Assembly (NCBI GenBank): GCA_963728875.1
Contig: CAVSLJ010000002.1
Coordinates: 620,001 to 684,000, forward strand
Origin: DASUPK01 sp963728875
Lineage (GTDB): Bacteria > Actinomycetota > Thermoleophilia > Solirubrobacterales > 70-9
Length of the DNA: 64,000 bases
Direction: 5' to 3'
This document shows, in pieces, positions 62,759-64,000 of the stretch (position 1 is the stretch's first letter; every line of letters begins with the position of its first letter). Made by a program: the position numbers and the translations under genes. The notes under the pieces are model-generated. The model did not search any database. It was not told where the DNA came from and worked only from the letters and a program-made list of their open reading frames with translations.

Positions 62759-63316
62759 CTAGTTATCCGGCTTGGAGCGGGCGATCGCGACCTCGCCCGT
62801 GCGGACCATCTCGATCAGCCCGTGCGGGCGGATCATTCGCTCGAACGCCTCGATCTTGTCGGCGCTCCCCGTGACCTCGATGGTCAGCGAACGACGGGAG
62901 ACGTCGACGATCTTCGCGCGGAAGATCTCGGCGAACTGCATGATCTCGGCGCGGCTCTCGATCGGCGCGGAGACCTTGAAGAGGGCCATTTCGCGGGCGA
63001 TGGTCTCGCCCGGCTCCATGTCGCGGATCTTGATCACGTTGACCAGCTTGTGGAGCTGCTTGGTCACCTGGTCGATTGGGTGGACCGCGCCGTCGACGGT
63101 CAGGGTGATCCGCGAGATCTCCGGATCGTCGGTCGGGCCGACCGCCAGCGTGTCGATGTTGAACCCACGGCGACTGAACAGTCCGGCGACCCGGGCGAGG
63201 ACGCCGGGGCGGTTCTCGACCATGATCGAGAGGACGTGCTTGCGGCCGGTCAGGGCGCCGGCGGCGGCGTCGAGGTCCTCGAGGTTGATCAGATCAGGCG
63301 TTCCGGCTTCCATCAT
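62759..63316 (-). CDS. ilvN: Acetolactate synthase, regulatory small subunit
   Basis: 185 aa from the ATG at 63316, which overlaps the ilvB stop as ATGA. ACT domain HVLSIMVENRPGVLARVAGL and RRGFNIDTLAVGPTDDPEIS at the N-terminus binds valine. The second domain has AREMALFKVSAPIESRAEIM and ADKIEAFERMIRPHGLIEMV. Length is that of full IlvN/IlvH. It activates and gives feedback control to IlvB. A longer open frame upstream is an ilvB shadow. Confidence 0.95.
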   Translation of the reverse strand: MMEAGTPDLINLEDLDAAAGALTGRKHVLSIMVENRPGVLARVAGLFSRRGFNIDTLAVGPTDDPEISRITLTVDGAVHPIDQVTKQLHKLVNVIKIRDMEPGETIAREMALFKVSAPIESRAEIMQFAEIFRAKIVDVSRRSLTIEVTGSADKIEAFERMIRPHGLIEMVRTGEVAIARSKPDN

Positions 63317-64000
63317 CCCACCATGTCGCGGGCGGCCGCGCCCGCGGGAATCATGGGGTAGCAGTTCTCGTCCTTGGTCACGCGGACGTCGAGCAGGACC
63401 GGACCCTCGGCGGCGAGCGCGTCGCGCATCGCCCCCTCGACCTCGTTCTTGTCGTCGACCTGCATCCCGGTGGCGCCGAAGGCTTCGGCGAGCTTCGGCC
63501 AGTCCGGGCTCGGGCCCATCTCGACGGAGCTGTAGCGCCCGTCCCAGAAGAGCTCCTGCCACTGCCGGACCATGCCGAAGTAGCCGTTGTTCATCAGGAA
63601 GACCTTGACCGGGATCTGGTGACGGACCGCGGTGGCGAGCTCCTGGCAGGTCATGATCAGGCTGCCGTCGCCGGCGAGGCAGACGACCGTGTCGTCGGGC
63701 TGGGCGACCTTCGCGCCGATCGCGCTCGGCAGGCCGAAGCCCATCGTGCCGAGGCCACCGGAGTTGATCCAGCGGCGCGGCTCCTCGAAGCCGTAGTACT
63801 GGGCGGCCCACATCTGGTGCTGGCCGACGTCGGAGGTGATGATCGCGTCGCCCTCGGTGGCGGTGAACATCGCCTCGATCATCTTCTGGGGCTTGATCTC
63901 GCCGTCGCTCGAGTCCTCGTAGGTGAGCGGGTACTCCTTCTGCCAGGCGCGAATCTGCTCCCACCACGGATCGAGCCGCGAGCGGTCGGCCTGCGAGGCG
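63313..64000 (-). CDS. ilvB: Acetolactate synthase, catalytic subunit, C-terminal part
   Basis: The last 229 residues only; the gene continues past the window edge. ThDP enzyme, first common step to branched-chain amino acids. Visible: WEQIRAWQKEYPLTYE, AIITSDVGQHQMWAAQYYGF, VCLAGDGSLIMTCQELATAV (the GDGS cofactor motif) and LMNNGYFGMVRQWQELFWDG. The end VLLDVRVTKDENCYPMIPAG is typical of large-subunit AHAS. Operon ilvB-ilvN-menF. Any leader or promoter is outside the window. Confidence 0.96.
   Translation of the reverse strand, partial: ASQADRSRLDPWWEQIRAWQKEYPLTYEDSSDGEIKPQKMIEAMFTATEGDAIITSDVGQHQMWAAQYYGFEEPRRWINSGGLGTMGFGLPSAIGAKVAQPDDTVVCLAGDGSLIMTCQELATAVRHQIPVKVFLMNNGYFGMVRQWQELFWDGRYSSVEMGPSPDWPKLAEAFGATGMQVDDKNEVEGAMRDALAAEGPVLLDVRVTKDENCYPMIPAGAAARDMVG

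Noticed and set aside
62759..63967. 402-codon frame as a long ilvN fusion
   Set aside because: The upstream part is ilvB read in another frame; the ATG at 63316 overlaps the ilvB stop in the usual way.

Overview
The window is 64 kb of very GC-rich bacterial chromosome carrying an rRNA operon, F420-type and menaquinone genes, an ImuB/DnaE2 mutasome and a MurA with Asp in place of the catalytic Cys. The gene content and the 16S sequence suggest an actinobacterium, most likely of the Thermoleophilia (Solirubrobacterales/Gaiellales) type. That placement is inference; no database was searched. No prophage, IS element, CRISPR array or tRNA gene was recognised. It reads as a housekeeping region with dense biosynthetic gene packing.

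Layout. 1-2.8 kb: partial pgeF, cca, and a secreted PQQ-type beta-propeller. 2.8-9.2 kb (minus strand): histidine operon hisZ-hisG-hisD-hisB-hisH-hisA plus a nearby hisF, using the split HisG/HisZ enzyme. 9.3-15.5 kb: a duplicated small protein pair, murA, an HD hydrolase and alpha/beta hydrolase pair, a double zinc-finger protein, an isopropylmalate/isocitrate dehydrogenase family protein and a lipoprotein. Several copies of an ~85-bp structured repeat lie here. 15.5-20.4 kb: imuB, a small DUF6504-like gene and dnaE2, with a LexA-type SOS box directly against the imuB start codon. 20.4-22.6 kb: a hydrolase with no normal start codon and an M28 peptidase. 22.6-28 kb: 16S-23S-5S operon on the minus strand with clear RNase III-type processing stems. 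28-34 kb: tyrS, a class A PBP, mpg and argH. 32.2-46.6 kb: an almost uninterrupted minus-strand run leuA - SnoaL - F420 oxidoreductase - XRE/cupin regulator - leuC - leuD - methyltransferase - gdh (457 aa) - leuB - ilvE - cimA - DegT aminotransferase - argH - mpg. 46.7-53 kb: AI-2E-type permease, membrane and RTX-like proteins, quinone oxidoreductase, serA-serC. 53-64 kb: two small membrane proteins, ilvC, the menaquinone genes menE/menB/menA/menC/menD/menF, then ilvN and a partial ilvB.

How the genes work together. Nearly all steps for Leu, Val and Ile are here (ilvBN, ilvC, leuABCD, cimA, ilvE), with the transamination and nitrogen supply genes ilvE and gdh. Serine (serA, serC) and histidine are also covered, as are the core menaquinone steps from chorismate (menF, menD, menC, menE, menB, menA; menH was not seen).

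Most interesting signals. (1) A 19-residue leader peptide, 8 of whose residues are Leu, lies upstream of leuA. Its Leu codons are perfectly complementary over 11 nt to the leuA Shine-Dalgarno, which suggests translational attenuation. (2) A dispersed repeat has compensatory changes in its terminal stems. It sits at gene 3' ends and in two cases is read through as a C-terminal protein tail. (3) Six apparent +1 frameshifts in hisD, tyrS and the PBP gene are all explained by one extra base, at most of them in a short homopolymer. This points to sequence error rather than gene decay. (4) A strong promoter and an intrinsic terminator bracket ~105 nt between tyrS and the rRNA operon, a possible small RNA or rRNA leader.
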